From NCBI RefSeq assembly GCF_003387375.1, contig NZ_QUNG01000002.1:1-64000 (forward strand): a DNA stretch of 64,000 bases, written 5' to 3'. Shown here one piece after another: positions 43,801-52,411 of this stretch. Position 1 is the first letter of the stretch. Each line of letters opens with the position of its first letter. The notes below the pieces were generated by a model, which was not told the DNA's origin, did not search any database, and saw nothing but the letters and a program-made list of their open reading frames with translations. Made by a program: the position numbers and the translations under genes. Source of the stretch: Marinomonas pollencensis. GTDB lineage: Bacteria > Pseudomonadota > Gammaproteobacteria > Pseudomonadales > Marinomonadaceae.

Positions 43801-44630
43801 CTTACCCGCGCATCTTGACGGATGAAGTAGTTGGTGTGGAAGCCACACGTGTTTATCACGATGCCCTGGAAATGCTGGAAAAAGTCATCGCCACTAAGAG
43901 CTTGCAAGCTCGTGCCGTAGTGGGGTTATTTCCGGCTAATCAGGTCAATCATGATGATGTGGAGATTTACGCGGACGAGAGTCGCAGCGAAGTTATTGAG
44001 CGTCTGTCTTTCTTGCGCATTCAAAATGAACTGACCGCGCCTGGCAAGTACAATCATAGCTTAGCGGATTTCGTAGCACCAAAAGACAGTGGCGTGGCAG
44101 ATTACATCGGTGCCTTTGCATGTGCGGCAGGCTTTGGTATTGATCCTTTGGTGGCTGCTTATGAAGTGGACCATGATGACTATAACTCGATTATGATTAA
44201 AGCGGTGGCGGATCGTCTTGCAGAAGCAACGGCTGAATACCTACACGAAAGAGTGCGCAAAGAGTTTTGGGGATATGCGGCTGAAGAGGCGTTAACCAAT
44301 CAAGAGTTAATCAAAGAAAAATATCAAGGGATGCGTCCTGCGCCAGGTTACCCGGCGTGCCCAGATCACACGGAGAAAGCCAAGATCTGGTCCTTATTGG
44401 ATGTGAAAGATAAAATTGATATGGAAATTACGGAAAGCTTCGCAATGCTACCGACCGCCGCGGTCAGTGGTTGGTATTTTGCTCATCCTGAGAGCAGTTA
44501 CTTTGGGGTGGGTAAAATAGGCCCAGATCAAGTGGATGATTACGCAGCGCGTAAAGGTATGTCAAAAGACGATGCCGAGCGTTGGCTAGCACCAAACTTA
44601 GGTTATGATCCAGAAGACGATCGTATATAA
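40890..44630 (+). CDS. metH: Cobalamin-dependent methionine synthase
   Basis: About 1246 residues with all four modules. The homocysteine domain has zinc cysteines in GLNCALG and GGCCGT, then the pterin domain ([13 protein letters not shown]). The B12 domain has the cap helix bundle and [10 protein letters not shown] holding the cobalt-ligating His. The C-terminal reactivation domain binds SAM ([12 protein letters not shown]). It methylates homocysteine using methyl-tetrahydrofolate. The frame is open to GTG 40863. I prefer ATG 40890 or GTG 40896, because GAGG at 40884 fits the latter best. No cobalamin riboswitch fold fits the 136-base upstream gap. Confidence 0.96.
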   Translation: MTVVKSKSYSIIEQRLAENVLILDGAMGTMIQSYQLEEADYRGERFKEWQSDVKGNNDLLSLTQPKIIKDIYSAYLSAGADIIETNTFNANSISMLDYHMEALSYELNFASARLAREAADEFTQQNPNKPRFVAGAVGPTSRTCTISPDVNDPGFRNIHFDELVEAYSVAVDGLIKGGVDLILIETIFDTLNAKAAIYAVLDYFEQTGVRYPIMISGTITDASGRTLSGQTTEAFWNSISHAKPISVGLNCALGPKDLRQYIDELSRIADTHVSAHPNAGLPNAFGEYDETPEEMLEEIKGWVDSGFLNIIGGCCGTAPEHIKAFAEAFQNSQPRVIPEIEKACRLSGLEPFNIDGDSLFVNVGERTNVTGSAMFKRLIKEGDFDTALDVARQQVENGAQIIDINMDEGMLDSQAAMERFLKLIASEPDISRVPIMLDSSKWEILEAGLKWIQGKGVVNSISMKEGEDKFREQARKLMKYGAAVIVMAFDETGQADTRQRKIEICRRSYKILVDEVGFPPEDIIFDPNIFAIATGIEEHNRYALDFIEATGDITRELPYAKVSGGVSNVSFSFRGNNPVREAIHAVFLYHAIKQGMTMGIVNAGQLALYEDIPVKLRDAVEDAVLNRTPDATDNLLAIAGEFAGTGEVAEKETQEWRSLPVADRLSHALVKGITEFIDEDTEEARLAFARPLEVIEGPLMDGMGIVGDLFGSGKMFLPQVVKSARVMKKAVAYLMPYIEEEKARNMDTASSSNGKIVMATVKGDVHDIGKNIVGVVLQCNNFEVIDLGVMVPAEKILRTAKEEGADMIGLSGLITPSLDEMVHVAKEMERQGFDLPVMIGGATTSKAHTAVKIEQNYKRNQVVHVTNASRSVGVASALLSKDIDRRQAFVDDIKIDYEKTRLRYKDRAKAGRRVSLDKARQNKAPLVFEGNVTTPRNLGVTVLTEQDIDLDVVKNYIDWTPFFQTWELAGAYPRILTDEVVGVEATRVYHDALEMLEKVIATKSLQARAVVGLFPANQVNHDDVEIYADESRSEVIERLSFLRIQNELTAPGKYNHSLADFVAPKDSGVADYIGAFACAAGFGIDPLVAAYEVDHDDYNSIMIKAVADRLAEATAEYLHERVRKEFWGYAAEEALTNQELIKEKYQGMRPAPGYPACPDHTEKAKIWSLLDVKDKIDMEITESFAMLPTAAVSGWYFAHPESSYFGVGKIGPDQVDDYAARKGMSKDDAERWLAPNLGYDPEDDRI

Positions 44631-44648
44631 ACTAAGTGTGGTGTATCA

Positions 44649-44685
44649 AAACCTTATCTATGCTTAGGGGTAGATAAGGTTTTTT
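44649..44685 (+). terminator. Terminator of metH
   Basis: AAACCTTATCTA / TAGATAAGGTTT is a perfect 12-bp stem with a 10-base loop and a T-run. It separates metH from the adenosyltransferase gene. Confidence 0.92.
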
Positions 44686-44715
44686 ATTGTCTTGAACAAA
44701 TTCTAGGAGAGTAGG

Positions 44716-45324
44716 GTGGCAAAAACGATTAAGGATCCAGAGCAGCATCAAAAGCGCATGCAAGCGATAAAAAAACATGTGGATAAGCGAATCGCGCAGG
44801 CTCAAGAGGATAAAGGCACCTTTGTATTACTGACCGGTAATGGTAAGGGGAAATCAAGTTCGGCGTTGGGTATGGTAGCCCGAGCGTTAGGCCATGGTAT
44901 GAAAGTCGGCGTGGTTCAGTTTTTAAAAGGCGAATGGAATACCGGAGAAATTGACTTTTTTAAAGCTCAGCCAAATGTCCAATGGGAAATAATGCCGTCG
45001 GGTTTTACCTGGGAAACCCAAAACCGTGAAGCTGACATAGCTTCGTCAAATGAGGCGTGGCAACAGGCCGCTAGCATGTTAGCGGACCCAAGTTTTGATC
45101 TGGTTGTGTTGGACGAATTAACCTATTTATTACATTACGAATACCTTAATGAAGAGAAAGTGTTGGATGCGCTGATGCAGCGGCCTGATACGCAGCATTT
45201 AGTGGTGACTGGAAGAGGGGCTTCTGAGGCGTTGATTGAGCTGGCCGATACCGTTAGTGAAATAAAAGAAGTGAAACATGCCTTTAAAAGAGGCATAAAG
45301 GCTCAGAAAGGTCTGGAATTCTAG
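44716..45324 (+). CDS. cobO: Cob(I)alamin adenosyltransferase (CobO/BtuR type)
   Basis: A 202-residue P-loop enzyme that transfers the adenosyl group of ATP to cob(I)alamin. The ATP loop is LLTGNGKGKSSSALG, with VVQFLKGEWNTGE, VVLDELTYLLHY and VVTGRGAS as family motifs. The start is GTG 44716 with AGGAGAGTAGG upstream. It lies just beyond the metH terminator, so it is probably expressed separately, but the cobalamin theme is shared. It also assists salvage of corrinoids for adenosyl-B12 enzymes, none of which is in the window. Confidence 0.94.
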   Translation: MAKTIKDPEQHQKRMQAIKKHVDKRIAQAQEDKGTFVLLTGNGKGKSSSALGMVARALGHGMKVGVVQFLKGEWNTGEIDFFKAQPNVQWEIMPSGFTWETQNREADIASSNEAWQQAASMLADPSFDLVVLDELTYLLHYEYLNEEKVLDALMQRPDTQHLVVTGRGASEALIELADTVSEIKEVKHAFKRGIKAQKGLEF

Positions 45325-45438
45325 TATATAGGCATAGCAAATTTTGTTTTCATTGGTTTTTTTGGTGAGATTCTCTTTTTTATATTTGTTAATATGGTGC
45401 GCAATCATAGATTAAATCACCATTAGAGGAATGTGTTT

Positions 45439-45789
45439 ATGTCAATTACACGTATGGAAACCGCTCAACGTATGAGCCGTATTGTTAAACATCAAGGTAC
45501 TATTTACCTTTGTGGGCAAGTGGCTGCGGATGCCAATGCAGACATTACAGAGCAAACGGCGACTATGTTGGACAAAGTCGAAAAATTGCTAGAGCAAGCG
45601 GGCTCAGATAAAGAGCATATCTTGTCTGCTACGATTTACATTCGTGATATGAAAGACTTTGCGGCAATGAATGCGGTTTGGGATGCTTGGGTACCTGAAG
45701 GGCATGCACCAGCTCGGGCTTGTGTTGAAGCGCGCATGGCAAGAGCTGAGTTGCTGGTCGAAATTTCTGTTGTTGCTGCTGAAAAGTAG
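45439..45789 (+). CDS. RidA/YjgF-family protein
   Basis: A 116-residue trimeric YjgF/YER057c/UK114-type protein. Characteristic stretches are [16 protein letters not shown] and the C-terminal [22 protein letters not shown], which carries the substrate-carboxylate Arg and the conserved Glu. Archetypal RidA hydrolyses reactive enamine/imine intermediates from PLP enzymes. This sequence belongs to a divergent subgroup, so imine deaminase activity is likely but not certain. ATG 45439 with AGAGGA eight bases upstream is preferred over GTG 45433. It is a single gene with its own terminator. Confidence 0.9.
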   Translation: MSITRMETAQRMSRIVKHQGTIYLCGQVAADANADITEQTATMLDKVEKLLEQAGSDKEHILSATIYIRDMKDFAAMNAVWDAWVPEGHAPARACVEARMARAELLVEISVVAAEK

Positions 45790-45810
45790 TAAAGACATTT
45801 GTTATATTGA

Positions 45811-45840
45811 AAAGCAAGCGCGCTGTCGCTTGCTTTTTTT
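45811..45840 (+). terminator. Terminator of the RidA-family gene
   Basis: AAAGCAAGCG / CGCTTGCTTT with a six-base loop and a run of eight T residues lies 22 bases after the gene. Confidence 0.92.
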
Positions 45841-45915
45841 TGCTGCCGAACATCACCTCGTAAGTACACATCTAGTCTTTCTTGATCGTGCTTAGGCTCG
45901 CTAACTGAAAGAGTA

Positions 45916-46419
45916 TCAAGAGTCTTGTTCTAGCGTGCTTTCAGTCTCATGTGAGACTAATGCGTTACTAAGTTCTCGTATATTTCGCGCCATGTCTCTG
46001 GCGAGATTCATCAATAAAATACCAAAATCAAATGGGTATTGGTCGTGAAAGTCGCTAAATAGGGTGCTTGAGACCTCCAGTAGCAAGCTGTCTTCTTTGG
46101 CATAAGCGGTGCCTACTCTGTCATGTAATGCGATCATGGAGACAAAGCCAAGAGCCTCACCAAAGCCAATGTCTCTGGTATGAAGTGCTTTATGGTCATG
46201 TTGCTTAAAGAAGTCTAGGCTGCCATGGAGAACCGCATAAAAGCTTTCTCCTTTGTCGTTGTAATGGAAAACTTCGTCGCCTTGATGAGCTTCGTGGATG
46301 ATGCCGTTATCTAGAAGGTATTGAATGGCATCAGGTGATAATGCGCCGAAAATAGAGCCTTCTTTAAGCTTCTTTGGCGAAATATCATAATCTGTTTCAT
46401 TTGCTTGGACGGTATGCAT
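45916..46419 (-). CDS. Stand-alone cyclic-nucleotide-binding-domain protein
   Basis: A 167-residue protein consisting of one Crp-type cNMP-binding domain (about residues 20-125) and a C-terminal helix. The phosphate-binding cassette keeps the Glu and Arg (FGEALGF and HDRVGTAYA), so cAMP or cGMP binding is possible. It has no helix-turn-helix and no channel or kinase domain, so it should signal through another protein. A perfect 17-base palindrome lies 31 bases upstream of its start, suggesting control by a repressor. The target is unknown. Confidence 0.85.
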   Translation of the reverse strand: MHTVQANETDYDISPKKLKEGSIFGALSPDAIQYLLDNGIIHEAHQGDEVFHYNDKGESFYAVLHGSLDFFKQHDHKALHTRDIGFGEALGFVSMIALHDRVGTAYAKEDSLLLEVSSTLFSDFHDQYPFDFGILLMNLARDMARNIRELSNALVSHETESTLEQDS

Positions 46420-46450
46420 CTGGTTCCCCCGCCGGTGTTAGTTACTTATA

Positions 46451-46467
46451 TTATCGGTTACCGATAA
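46451..46467. promoter_or_regulatory. Perfect 17-bp palindrome upstream of the cNMP-domain gene
   Basis: TTATCGGTTACCGATAA is a perfect inverted repeat around a central base, 31 bases upstream of the minus-strand ATG at 46419. It is the size of a dimeric repressor site. The regulator is unknown; LacI- and TetR-type sites look similar. Confidence 0.6.
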
Positions 46468-46683
46468 AGATTCTTAAGCGGTTATCTTTACATATAGTGT
46501 GAAGCTTTTTGCCTATTAAAGAAAAGGCGTTTTTTGTGTTCTCTGGTTACGCTCAGCGTGTATTTGTAACCAAGCGTTCAAAAATAGCCAGTATTTTGTC
46601 TCTAAACCTATTGCTCGAAAACCCTTTGTTCGTTTTATTGTGCGCAATAATGATTTTGTGGCTTAAAGAGTGAGAGGGATTTG

Positions 46684-46692
46684 TGCGATAAT
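46684..46692 (+). promoter_or_regulatory. Candidate extended -10 promoter of ybiT
   Basis: TGCGATAAT reads as an extended -10 element (TGn plus GATAAT), 65 bases before the TTG start of ybiT. The -35 region (TAAAGA, 17 bases upstream) is poor, as is usual for extended -10 promoters. Confidence 0.35.
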
Positions 46693-46757
46693 ACGCGCCA
46701 TCAAGGGTGGCTTGGAGAAAGCGCCTAAATTTACTTCATGAATAGTGGAAGATTGCC

Positions 46758-48344
46758 TTGTTAATAACTGCCAATATCACCATGCAATTTGGTGCCAAAC
46801 CTTTGTTTGAAAATGTTTCCGTTAAGTTTGCTGAAGGCAAGCGCTACGGCCTTATCGGTGCAAATGGATGTGGTAAATCCACTTTCATGAAAATCCTAGG
46901 TGGCGATCTAGAGCCAAGTTCAGGTAACGTATCCAAAGACCCGAACGAGCGCCTAGGTAAATTGAAGCAGGATCAATTTGCTTACGAAGAATATTCTGTG
47001 ATCGACACTGTGATCATGGGGCACACAGAATTGTGGGCAGTAAAATCTGAAAAAGACGCGATTTACGCTAACCCAGAAATGACCGAAGAAGATGGTCTGC
47101 GTGCTGGTGATCTTGAAGCAGAATTTGCTGAAATGGACGGTTACACAGCAGACGCTCGTGCCGGAGAGTTGTTGCTAGGGGTGGGTATTCCTACTGAGCA
47201 GCATTACGGCTTGATGAGCGAAGTGGCTCCAGGTTTGAAATTGCGTGTATTGCTGGCGCAGGCCTTGTTTTCTGATCCAGAAATCTTGCTACTAGACGAG
47301 CCTACCAACAACTTGGATATCAACACTATTCGTTGGTTGGAAGGGGTTTTGGTTGAGCGTAACTGCACCATGATCATCATTTCCCATGACCGTCACTTCC
47401 TAAACTCTGTGTGTACTAACATGGCGGACTTGGATTACGGTGAATTGCGTCTGTTCTCTGGTAATTACGATGAGTACATGACGGCAGCGACACAAGCTCG
47501 TGAGCGTCTGTTGTCTGATAACGCGAAGAAAAAAGCGCAAATTAACGAACTTAAATCCTTCGTTAGTCGTTTCTCTGCCAACGCTTCCAAATCCAAGCAA
47601 GCGACTTCTCGTGCTAAGCAAATTGATAAAATTCAGTTGGAAGACGTTAAGCCGTCTAGTCGTCAAAACCCGTTTATTCGCTTTGAACAAGAGAAGAAAT
47701 TGCACCGTATGGCGGTTCAAGTTGAAAAACTGGCTAAGTCTTACGATGAGCAATTGTTCAGCGGCTTGAATATGATGGTTGAAGTGGGTGAGCGCATTGC
47801 GGTTATTGGGCCAAACGGCATTGGTAAAACGACCCTATTGAAATGTTTGGTGGGTGACACAGAGCTGACCAGCGGTACAGTAAAATGGTCTGAAAATGCC
47901 AACATCGGTTATTACGCTCAGGACCATGCTCACGAGTTTGAAAAAGACGTTGATCTGGTTGAGTGGATGGGACAATGGGGGCAAGAAGGCGATGACGAGC
48001 AAGTTATTCGCGGCACCCTAGGACGTCTATTGTTCTCACAAAATGACATTAAAAAGTCCGTTAAAGTACTTTCTGGTGGTGAGCAAGGTCGTATGTTGTT
48101 CGGTAAGTTGATGCTGCAAAAGCCCAACGTATTGGTAATGGATGAGCCGACAAACCACATGGACATGGAATCTATCGAGTCATTGAACTTGGCGCTAGAA
48201 AACTACCCAGGTACCTTGATTTTCGTTTCCCATGACCGTGAGTTCGTATCTTCTTTGGCGACACGCATTGTGGAAGTTACCAGCGAAGGTGTTGTGGATT
48301 TCCACGGTACTTACGACGAGTATTTGGCGAAACAAGAAGTCTAA
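46758..48344 (+). CDS. ybiT: ABC-F family ATPase YbiT
   Basis: A 528-residue soluble protein with two ABC domains joined by a charged linker, the ABC-F plan of ribosome-binding translation factors. Walker A motifs are GANGCGKST and GPNGIGKTT, and Walker B motifs are [12 protein letters not shown] and [12 protein letters not shown]. The second signature is LSGGEQGR, while the first is degenerate ([12 protein letters not shown]), which is the mark of YbiT. ABC-F proteins bind the ribosomal E-site and relieve stalling. The start is TTG 46758 with GGAAG seven bases upstream. It is a single gene with a strong terminator. Confidence 0.95.
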   Translation: MLITANITMQFGAKPLFENVSVKFAEGKRYGLIGANGCGKSTFMKILGGDLEPSSGNVSKDPNERLGKLKQDQFAYEEYSVIDTVIMGHTELWAVKSEKDAIYANPEMTEEDGLRAGDLEAEFAEMDGYTADARAGELLLGVGIPTEQHYGLMSEVAPGLKLRVLLAQALFSDPEILLLDEPTNNLDINTIRWLEGVLVERNCTMIIISHDRHFLNSVCTNMADLDYGELRLFSGNYDEYMTAATQARERLLSDNAKKKAQINELKSFVSRFSANASKSKQATSRAKQIDKIQLEDVKPSSRQNPFIRFEQEKKLHRMAVQVEKLAKSYDEQLFSGLNMMVEVGERIAVIGPNGIGKTTLLKCLVGDTELTSGTVKWSENANIGYYAQDHAHEFEKDVDLVEWMGQWGQEGDDEQVIRGTLGRLLFSQNDIKKSVKVLSGGEQGRMLFGKLMLQKPNVLVMDEPTNHMDMESIESLNLALENYPGTLIFVSHDREFVSSLATRIVEVTSEGVVDFHGTYDEYLAKQEV

Positions 48345-48366
48345 TAACGATTTCTCGTTCGAAATT

Positions 48367-48398
48367 AAAAAGGGAAGCCGAATGGCTTCCCTTTTTTT
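48367..48398 (+). terminator. Terminator of ybiT
   Basis: AAAAAGGGAAGCC / GGCTTCCCTTTTT is a 13-bp stem with a GAAT loop and T-run, lying 22 bases after ybiT. Confidence 0.93.
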
Positions 48399-48461
48399 GT
48401 GCTTATGGGGCAAGGTTACAGCTCCTGTTGTTAGACGAGGGTGGGACTTAAACTTGTGGTT

Positions 48462-49331
48462 TTAGACTCGTCTATCATCCAGTATTGGTGCTTCTTGGTA
48501 GCTTAAAATCTCAACCGAATCGCCTTGACTGATTGTGCCAGTGTTTTCGGCAATCAGATTGATGCCAAATAGCACGCCTTCTTTCTTAACTAGACGAAAT
48601 TTCCCTAGGGTTTTCATCGGCTCGCCTTTCCTGCTGCGCTCGCCAGTATCAGGGTTAATTGTGGTAAAAATACAGCGTTCGCAAGGTTTAACATTTTCGA
48701 AGATAACCTCACCAATCTTGATCCGCTGCCAGCTGTCTTCGGCAAAAGGAAGGCCGCCGTCGACAACAATGTTGGGGCGAAACTGCGCCATTTGTATTGT
48801 TTCAGGGCAATGCTTGTTCAGCTCTGCTAGGGAAGCGCTGGTGGTCAGTAGAAACGGATAGCCATCGGCAAAGGCGACGGGTTTATCTGGGCGACGGCTG
48901 GTGGTGCGTGCTGATTGATCGCCAAAATACACCAATTTTACTTCTTCCTCTAGTATCTTGCTTAACCACTGGTCTGCGGCGCTGGAGCAGAGTTGGCCGC
49001 TGACAGGATTGTCCCAAATGATCACCTCTTGGTACTGTTTAGAAAAGGTTTTTGGATCCAGTTCTAAAGGAGAGGCTGCCTTAGGGTGGCTGAATTGCCA
49101 GCGTGCATCAGGCAATGGCGAGGCCGCGAGCAAGGTGAGTGTAGGGTGTTCTCTACCGGTTAAGAAGTCGCCGTTAGGTTTAATGATCATGTAGCGTCGA
49201 TCGCCTAATAAACCATCTAAATGGACTTGGCTGGTGGGCAGAGAGATGCCTTTAATGGATTTTATTGGATATATGCGAAGCTCGCTAACAGAGTGGGACA
49301 AGATGTTCTCCTTATGAAAGACCCTATTCAT
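48462..49331 (-). CDS. MOSC-domain molybdenum-cofactor protein (YcbX-like, no ferredoxin)
   Basis: A 289-residue protein with an N-terminal beta-barrel MOSC_N (SELRIYPIKSIKGISL) and a C-terminal MOSC domain (about 125-280). The Moco-coordinating cysteine should be in PCERCIFTTINPDTG (Cys217/Cys220). YcbX/mARC proteins reduce N-hydroxylated compounds. E. coli YcbX carries a fused 2Fe-2S ferredoxin of about 80 residues that is missing here, so a separate electron donor is needed. AAGGA precedes ATG 49331. It is convergent with ybiT. Confidence 0.9.
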   Translation of the reverse strand: MNRVFHKENILSHSVSELRIYPIKSIKGISLPTSQVHLDGLLGDRRYMIIKPNGDFLTGREHPTLTLLAASPLPDARWQFSHPKAASPLELDPKTFSKQYQEVIIWDNPVSGQLCSSAADQWLSKILEEEVKLVYFGDQSARTTSRRPDKPVAFADGYPFLLTTSASLAELNKHCPETIQMAQFRPNIVVDGGLPFAEDSWQRIKIGEVIFENVKPCERCIFTTINPDTGERSRKGEPMKTLGKFRLVKKEGVLFGINLIAENTGTISQGDSVEILSYQEAPILDDRRV

Positions 49332-49402
49332 TATCCTTAACTTACGAGTGTCTGCAAGCCTGTATCCAAGGGCTTTTCCATGGCTAGTTATAGCGCATAA
49401 AA

Positions 49403-49435
49403 AAAACCTCGCTCGGTGGCTGCCGGCGAGGTTTT
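49403..49435 (-). terminator. Terminator of the ornithine/lysine decarboxylase gene
   Basis: AAAACCTCGC / GCGAGGTTTT with a 13-base loop. On the minus strand it is followed by more T residues. It lies 17 bases after the decarboxylase stop. Confidence 0.88.
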
Positions 49436-49451
49436 CTAGTCTAGTCTTTGA

Positions 49452-50618
49452 TTAAATAATATAAGACGCCAGAGGAGGGAAGCCGTTAAACTCAACCGCA
49501 CTGTAAGTGGTCGTGTAGGCGCCTGTGGACAGCCAATACATGCGATCGCCAATGGCCAAGTTCAAAGGCAAGCCGTATTTGTAGTTTTCGTACAAAATGT
49601 CGGCACTGTCACAGGTTGGTCCGGCAATAATCACTTCTTCTAGCTCGCCTTTTTTATCCACATGGATAGGGTACTTGATCGCCTCATCCAAGGTTTCAAT
49701 CAGGCCTGAGAATTTGCCTACGTCTGTGTAGATCCAACGGTTTAGCGCGGTGTTGGATTTGCGTGCGATTAATACAACCTCGCTCACTAATACGCCGGCG
49801 TTAGAAATCAAAGAGCGGCCAGGCTCAAGTATGATACGTGGTAAATCAGTGCCAAAATCTTCCTCTAAGAAACGTGAAATTTCCTCAGCGTAAGTGGACA
49901 GTTCGTTGGTGCGGGTGATGTAGTTGGCTGGAAAACCACCGCCCATGTTGATCATCTGAAGCTCAATATTGTCTTCTTCTTTTAGTCGCTCGAAGATCAC
50001 TTTAACGCTAGCAATGGCGGCATCCCAAGCACCAATATCACGTTGCTGAGAGCCTACATGAAAAGAGATACCGTAAGGAATCAAGCCAAGCTCTTTTGCT
50101 AGCACCAATAAATCCATTGCCATATCAGGGCGACAGCCAAATTTACGCGACAACGGCCAGTCAGCCGTTTGTGTGCCTTCGGTTAAGATGCGCACGTAAA
50201 CTCGAGAGCCTGGTGCCGCCTTAGCAATGTTGCGCAAATCCGCTTCGGAGTCAGTGGCGAACATGCGCACACCTTTCTCATAAAAGTAGCGTACGTCTTG
50301 TGCTTTTTTGATCGTGTTGCCATAGCTCACACGTTCAGGAGCGACATCACCAATAGCCAATAATTTGTCCAGCTCGTAGCGTGAGGCAACGTCAAAATTT
50401 GAGCCTCGATCGCGTAATAAGGTCAAAATTTCTGGTGCTGGATTGGCTTTGATGGCGTAAAAGATATCGGCTGCAGGAAAACCTGTGGTCAGTTCCGTAT
50501 AGGCTTCATCAACGATCTCAGTATCAATCACAACAAAAGGGGTTTCTTTTGTTTCTGCGAAGGCTTTGAAGCGAGCAAAACGCTCTGGAGTATAGAAAGA
50601 ATGGACGTCAATAGACAT
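49452..50618 (-). CDS. Type III (alanine-racemase fold) ornithine/lysine decarboxylase
   Basis: A 388-residue PLP enzyme of the eukaryotic-type ODC group. The Schiff-base lysine is in FYAIKANPAPEIL, FHVGSQQ follows, the PLP-phosphate glycine loop is INMGGGFPANY, EPGRSLISNAG is present and the cross-subunit cysteine is in GPTCDSADILYE. The product is putrescine or cadaverine, and homologues in marine gammas take both substrates. The start is ATG 50618 with AGGAG nine bases upstream. An in-frame extension of 23 codons upstream is low-quality sequence. It stands alone and has its own terminator. Confidence 0.93.
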   Translation of the reverse strand: MSIDVHSFYTPERFARFKAFAETKETPFVVIDTEIVDEAYTELTTGFPAADIFYAIKANPAPEILTLLRDRGSNFDVASRYELDKLLAIGDVAPERVSYGNTIKKAQDVRYFYEKGVRMFATDSEADLRNIAKAAPGSRVYVRILTEGTQTADWPLSRKFGCRPDMAMDLLVLAKELGLIPYGISFHVGSQQRDIGAWDAAIASVKVIFERLKEEDNIELQMINMGGGFPANYITRTNELSTYAEEISRFLEEDFGTDLPRIILEPGRSLISNAGVLVSEVVLIARKSNTALNRWIYTDVGKFSGLIETLDEAIKYPIHVDKKGELEEVIIAGPTCDSADILYENYKYGLPLNLAIGDRMYWLSTGAYTTTYSAVEFNGFPPLASYII

Positions 50619-50885
50619 GGAATAAAGCTCCTTATTGGCTAAACATAAACCGGATTTAAGTAATGGAACGTCTTTACCTCCCCCCATCCTACTTATGGCT
50701 GTTACTTATCCGGCTTGAGAGCCTTAAGCGACTAGCGCAGCAGTTGAAGCGGTGCGGATTATGTTCAGCAAATGACGCGGGCGCAATTTAAAACCCTAGG
50801 GCGTTAGCGTCAAGTATTTTTTCTGTTTTTTACGCTGAAAAAACAGAAATTTAGGGCAACGCAATAGGTTGCCCTTAGGTGGTGA

Positions 50886-51296
50886 TTATTTCTTGTTCTG
50901 AAATTGGTAAAGTGCGCTGCCAGCCACTAAGGCAAGCACAAAATAAATGCCTTCTTGCGGGTTGTTTATCACGGCGGTTAATCCAGGTCCTGGGCAATAG
51001 CCACTGAGTCCCCAGCCGATACCAAAGAGGGCGCTGCCAGTCAGCAGCTTGCGGTCGATCAGCCGAGTAGTAGGCAGCGACCAGGAGTCAGCAAGTAAAG
51101 GTACGCTTTGTTTTTTGCTGATTTTGTAGCCCAACATGCTCACCGAAACCGCAGCGGCCATGACGATGATCAGAGAAGGGTTCCAATGGCCAAAAATATC
51201 CAAAAAGCCAATCACCACCGCAGGGTTGGTCATTTCTGACAGGGCGAGACCAAAGCCAAACAGGAGGCCACAAACTAAAGTAATTAACATAAGCAT
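50886..51296 (-). CDS. YeeE/YedE-family transporter, second half (PmpB-like)
   Basis: A 136-residue membrane protein with about four helices and the motif GLALSEMTNPAVVIGFLD near the start, then GIGWGLSGYCPGPGLT. The conserved Cys in GYCPGP is thought to pass sulfur species through the YeeE/YedE pore. It lies 10 bases downstream of its partner at 51307. The two small proteins together equal one full-length YeeE and probably import thiosulfate or related reduced sulfur. The exact substrate is inferred from family only. Confidence 0.88.
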   Translation of the reverse strand: MLMLITLVCGLLFGFGLALSEMTNPAVVIGFLDIFGHWNPSLIIVMAAAVSVSMLGYKISKKQSVPLLADSWSLPTTRLIDRKLLTGSALFGIGWGLSGYCPGPGLTAVINNPQEGIYFVLALVAGSALYQFQNKK

Positions 51297-51306
51297 GACG
51301 ATTTCC

Positions 51307-51717
51307 TCAGTGGGTTAATAAGACCGTGATGATGGCGCAACTAATAAAAGTCGCGGTTGCCACTATCGAGCGTGGTGACAGGCGGGCTAATCCACATACC
51401 CCGTGACCGCTGGTGCAGCCGTTACCTAAGCGCGTGCCGTAGCCAACGAGTAAGCCTGAAAGAATCATTAGCCATGGGCTTCTTATCTCGGGGAAGGGGG
51501 TTGTCTGCTGGGTTAATATTCCATATGCGCTGCCACCAATGATGAGCCCAAGTAAAAAGATCAATGGTAGTCGTTTGTTTTTGTTGAACAGGCTTTGGGC
51601 GAGCATGCCGCTAATGCCAACAACTCGGCCTGATGTAATAAGGTAAATGGCCGCGGCAAGGCCGATCAGCAGTCCGCCCAGTAAGGGGTTATATAAGTGG
51701 TTCATCATGGGCTCCAT
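51307..51717 (-). CDS. YeeE/YedE-family transporter, first half (PmpA-like)
   Basis: A 136-residue membrane protein with about four helices. The family motif GTRLGNGCTSGHGVCGLARLS holds the two conserved cysteines of the sulfur-conducting pore, and GRVVGISGML is near the N-terminus. It is the first gene of the pair. A perfect palindrome 31 bases upstream of its start matches the kind of site bound by sulfide-sensing ArsR repressors (BigR/SqrR group), although no such regulator is adjacent. Confidence 0.88.
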   Translation of the reverse strand: MEPMMNHLYNPLLGGLLIGLAAAIYLITSGRVVGISGMLAQSLFNKNKRLPLIFLLGLIIGGSAYGILTQQTTPFPEIRSPWLMILSGLLVGYGTRLGNGCTSGHGVCGLARLSPRSIVATATFISCAIITVLLTH

Positions 51718-51748
51718 GGGGGTCTATAAAAGTGTCAATCTAATATAC

Positions 51749-51764
51749 ATTAGAATATTCTAAT
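51749..51764. promoter_or_regulatory. Perfect 16-bp palindrome upstream of the YeeE/YedE pair
   Basis: ATTAGAATATTCTAAT is a perfect dyad centred about 39 bases before ATG 51717. AT-rich dyads with ATTC/GAAT halves are described for BigR/SqrR-type persulfide-sensing repressors, which control sulfur transport genes. Confidence 0.65.
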
Positions 51765-51883
51765 ATTATATCCTGTTAGAGGCTTGATTGGCTAACATCT
51801 GCCTTGTTATTACATACTCTTGACCAAAGTCACCTGTATATCCTAAGTCTGGTAGAATGCTTCTATTACACTGATAAACGAGT

Positions 51884-52411
51884 ATGGGTGAACAGAAAGT
51901 GGTGACTAGAATGACGCATCTTGACGCGTCCGGTATATCCATGAGCAAGATGCTAGAGCGGGCTGAGTATGTGTTTGTGTTACCAAACCAGCCGATTGCA
52001 CCAGAGGAAGGCGCTGTGCAAAGGCAGGGTTACGTAGCGGCCTTGATTGAAGCCAATGGCAATCATTGGCGAAAAATCATGACCATTATGGCAAAGCTCA
52101 CCGCAGTAGAGTTAACACATTGGCGTCAATGGCGTGATGAAATGCTCAACACCAAGGTGGCGGTGGTGTTTTCGAGCGACGCAATAGCATCGCTTAGTGC
52201 TCGAGTATTTTTTGTTGGCAATGGGTTTCGTGAGCAAGTGCCAGTGCCTGCAGAGGCGAATGTCTTAGGTGAGCGCCATAGAGCGTTTATGGCAGGTCGT
52301 CGTATTTGGTGTCCCTATTTGGATTACCGTCAATTTCCTAATGTATTGATCGATGAGCTTCGTTTGTCGATGCATAATCAGAATATGGAGAGTGCATGTT
52401 TCATGTCCTAA
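51884..52411 (+). CDS. Uncharacterised protein, probably DUF6942 family
   Basis: A 175-residue soluble protein. Landmarks are NGNHWRKIMTIMAKL in the middle, RDEMLNTKVAVVFSS, and RIWCPYLDYRQFPNVLIDEL near the C-terminus. From memory this pattern (WRK...AKL...CPYxDYRQ) is that of DUF6942 proteins of Vibrio and relatives, which have no known function. The start at ATG 51884 has a weak RBS; ATG 51911 is an alternative. Its last 16 bases overlap the TerB-like gene, so the two are co-expressed and probably act together. Confidence 0.7.
   Translation: MGEQKVVTRMTHLDASGISMSKMLERAEYVFVLPNQPIAPEEGAVQRQGYVAALIEANGNHWRKIMTIMAKLTAVELTHWRQWRDEMLNTKVAVVFSSDAIASLSARVFFVGNGFREQVPVPAEANVLGERHRAFMAGRRIWCPYLDYRQFPNVLIDELRLSMHNQNMESACFMS

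Larger units (their letters stand above)
46420..46757. other. Divergent spacer between cNMP protein and ybiT
   Basis: A 338-base gap. It holds a perfect palindrome at 46451-46467, an inverted repeat GGTTAC / GTAACC (46545-46571) and a candidate ybiT promoter near 46687. No small gene with an RBS was seen. Confidence 0.55.

Noticed and set aside
45604..45871. Three overlapping minus-strand frames opposite the RidA-family gene
   Set aside because: They are antisense to a clear gene and its terminator, with no starts or motifs.
50688..50885. Riboswitch or leader peptide upstream of the ornithine/lysine decarboxylase
   Set aside because: The G+C-rich stretch has no T-run hairpin or ornithine-rich leader frame.
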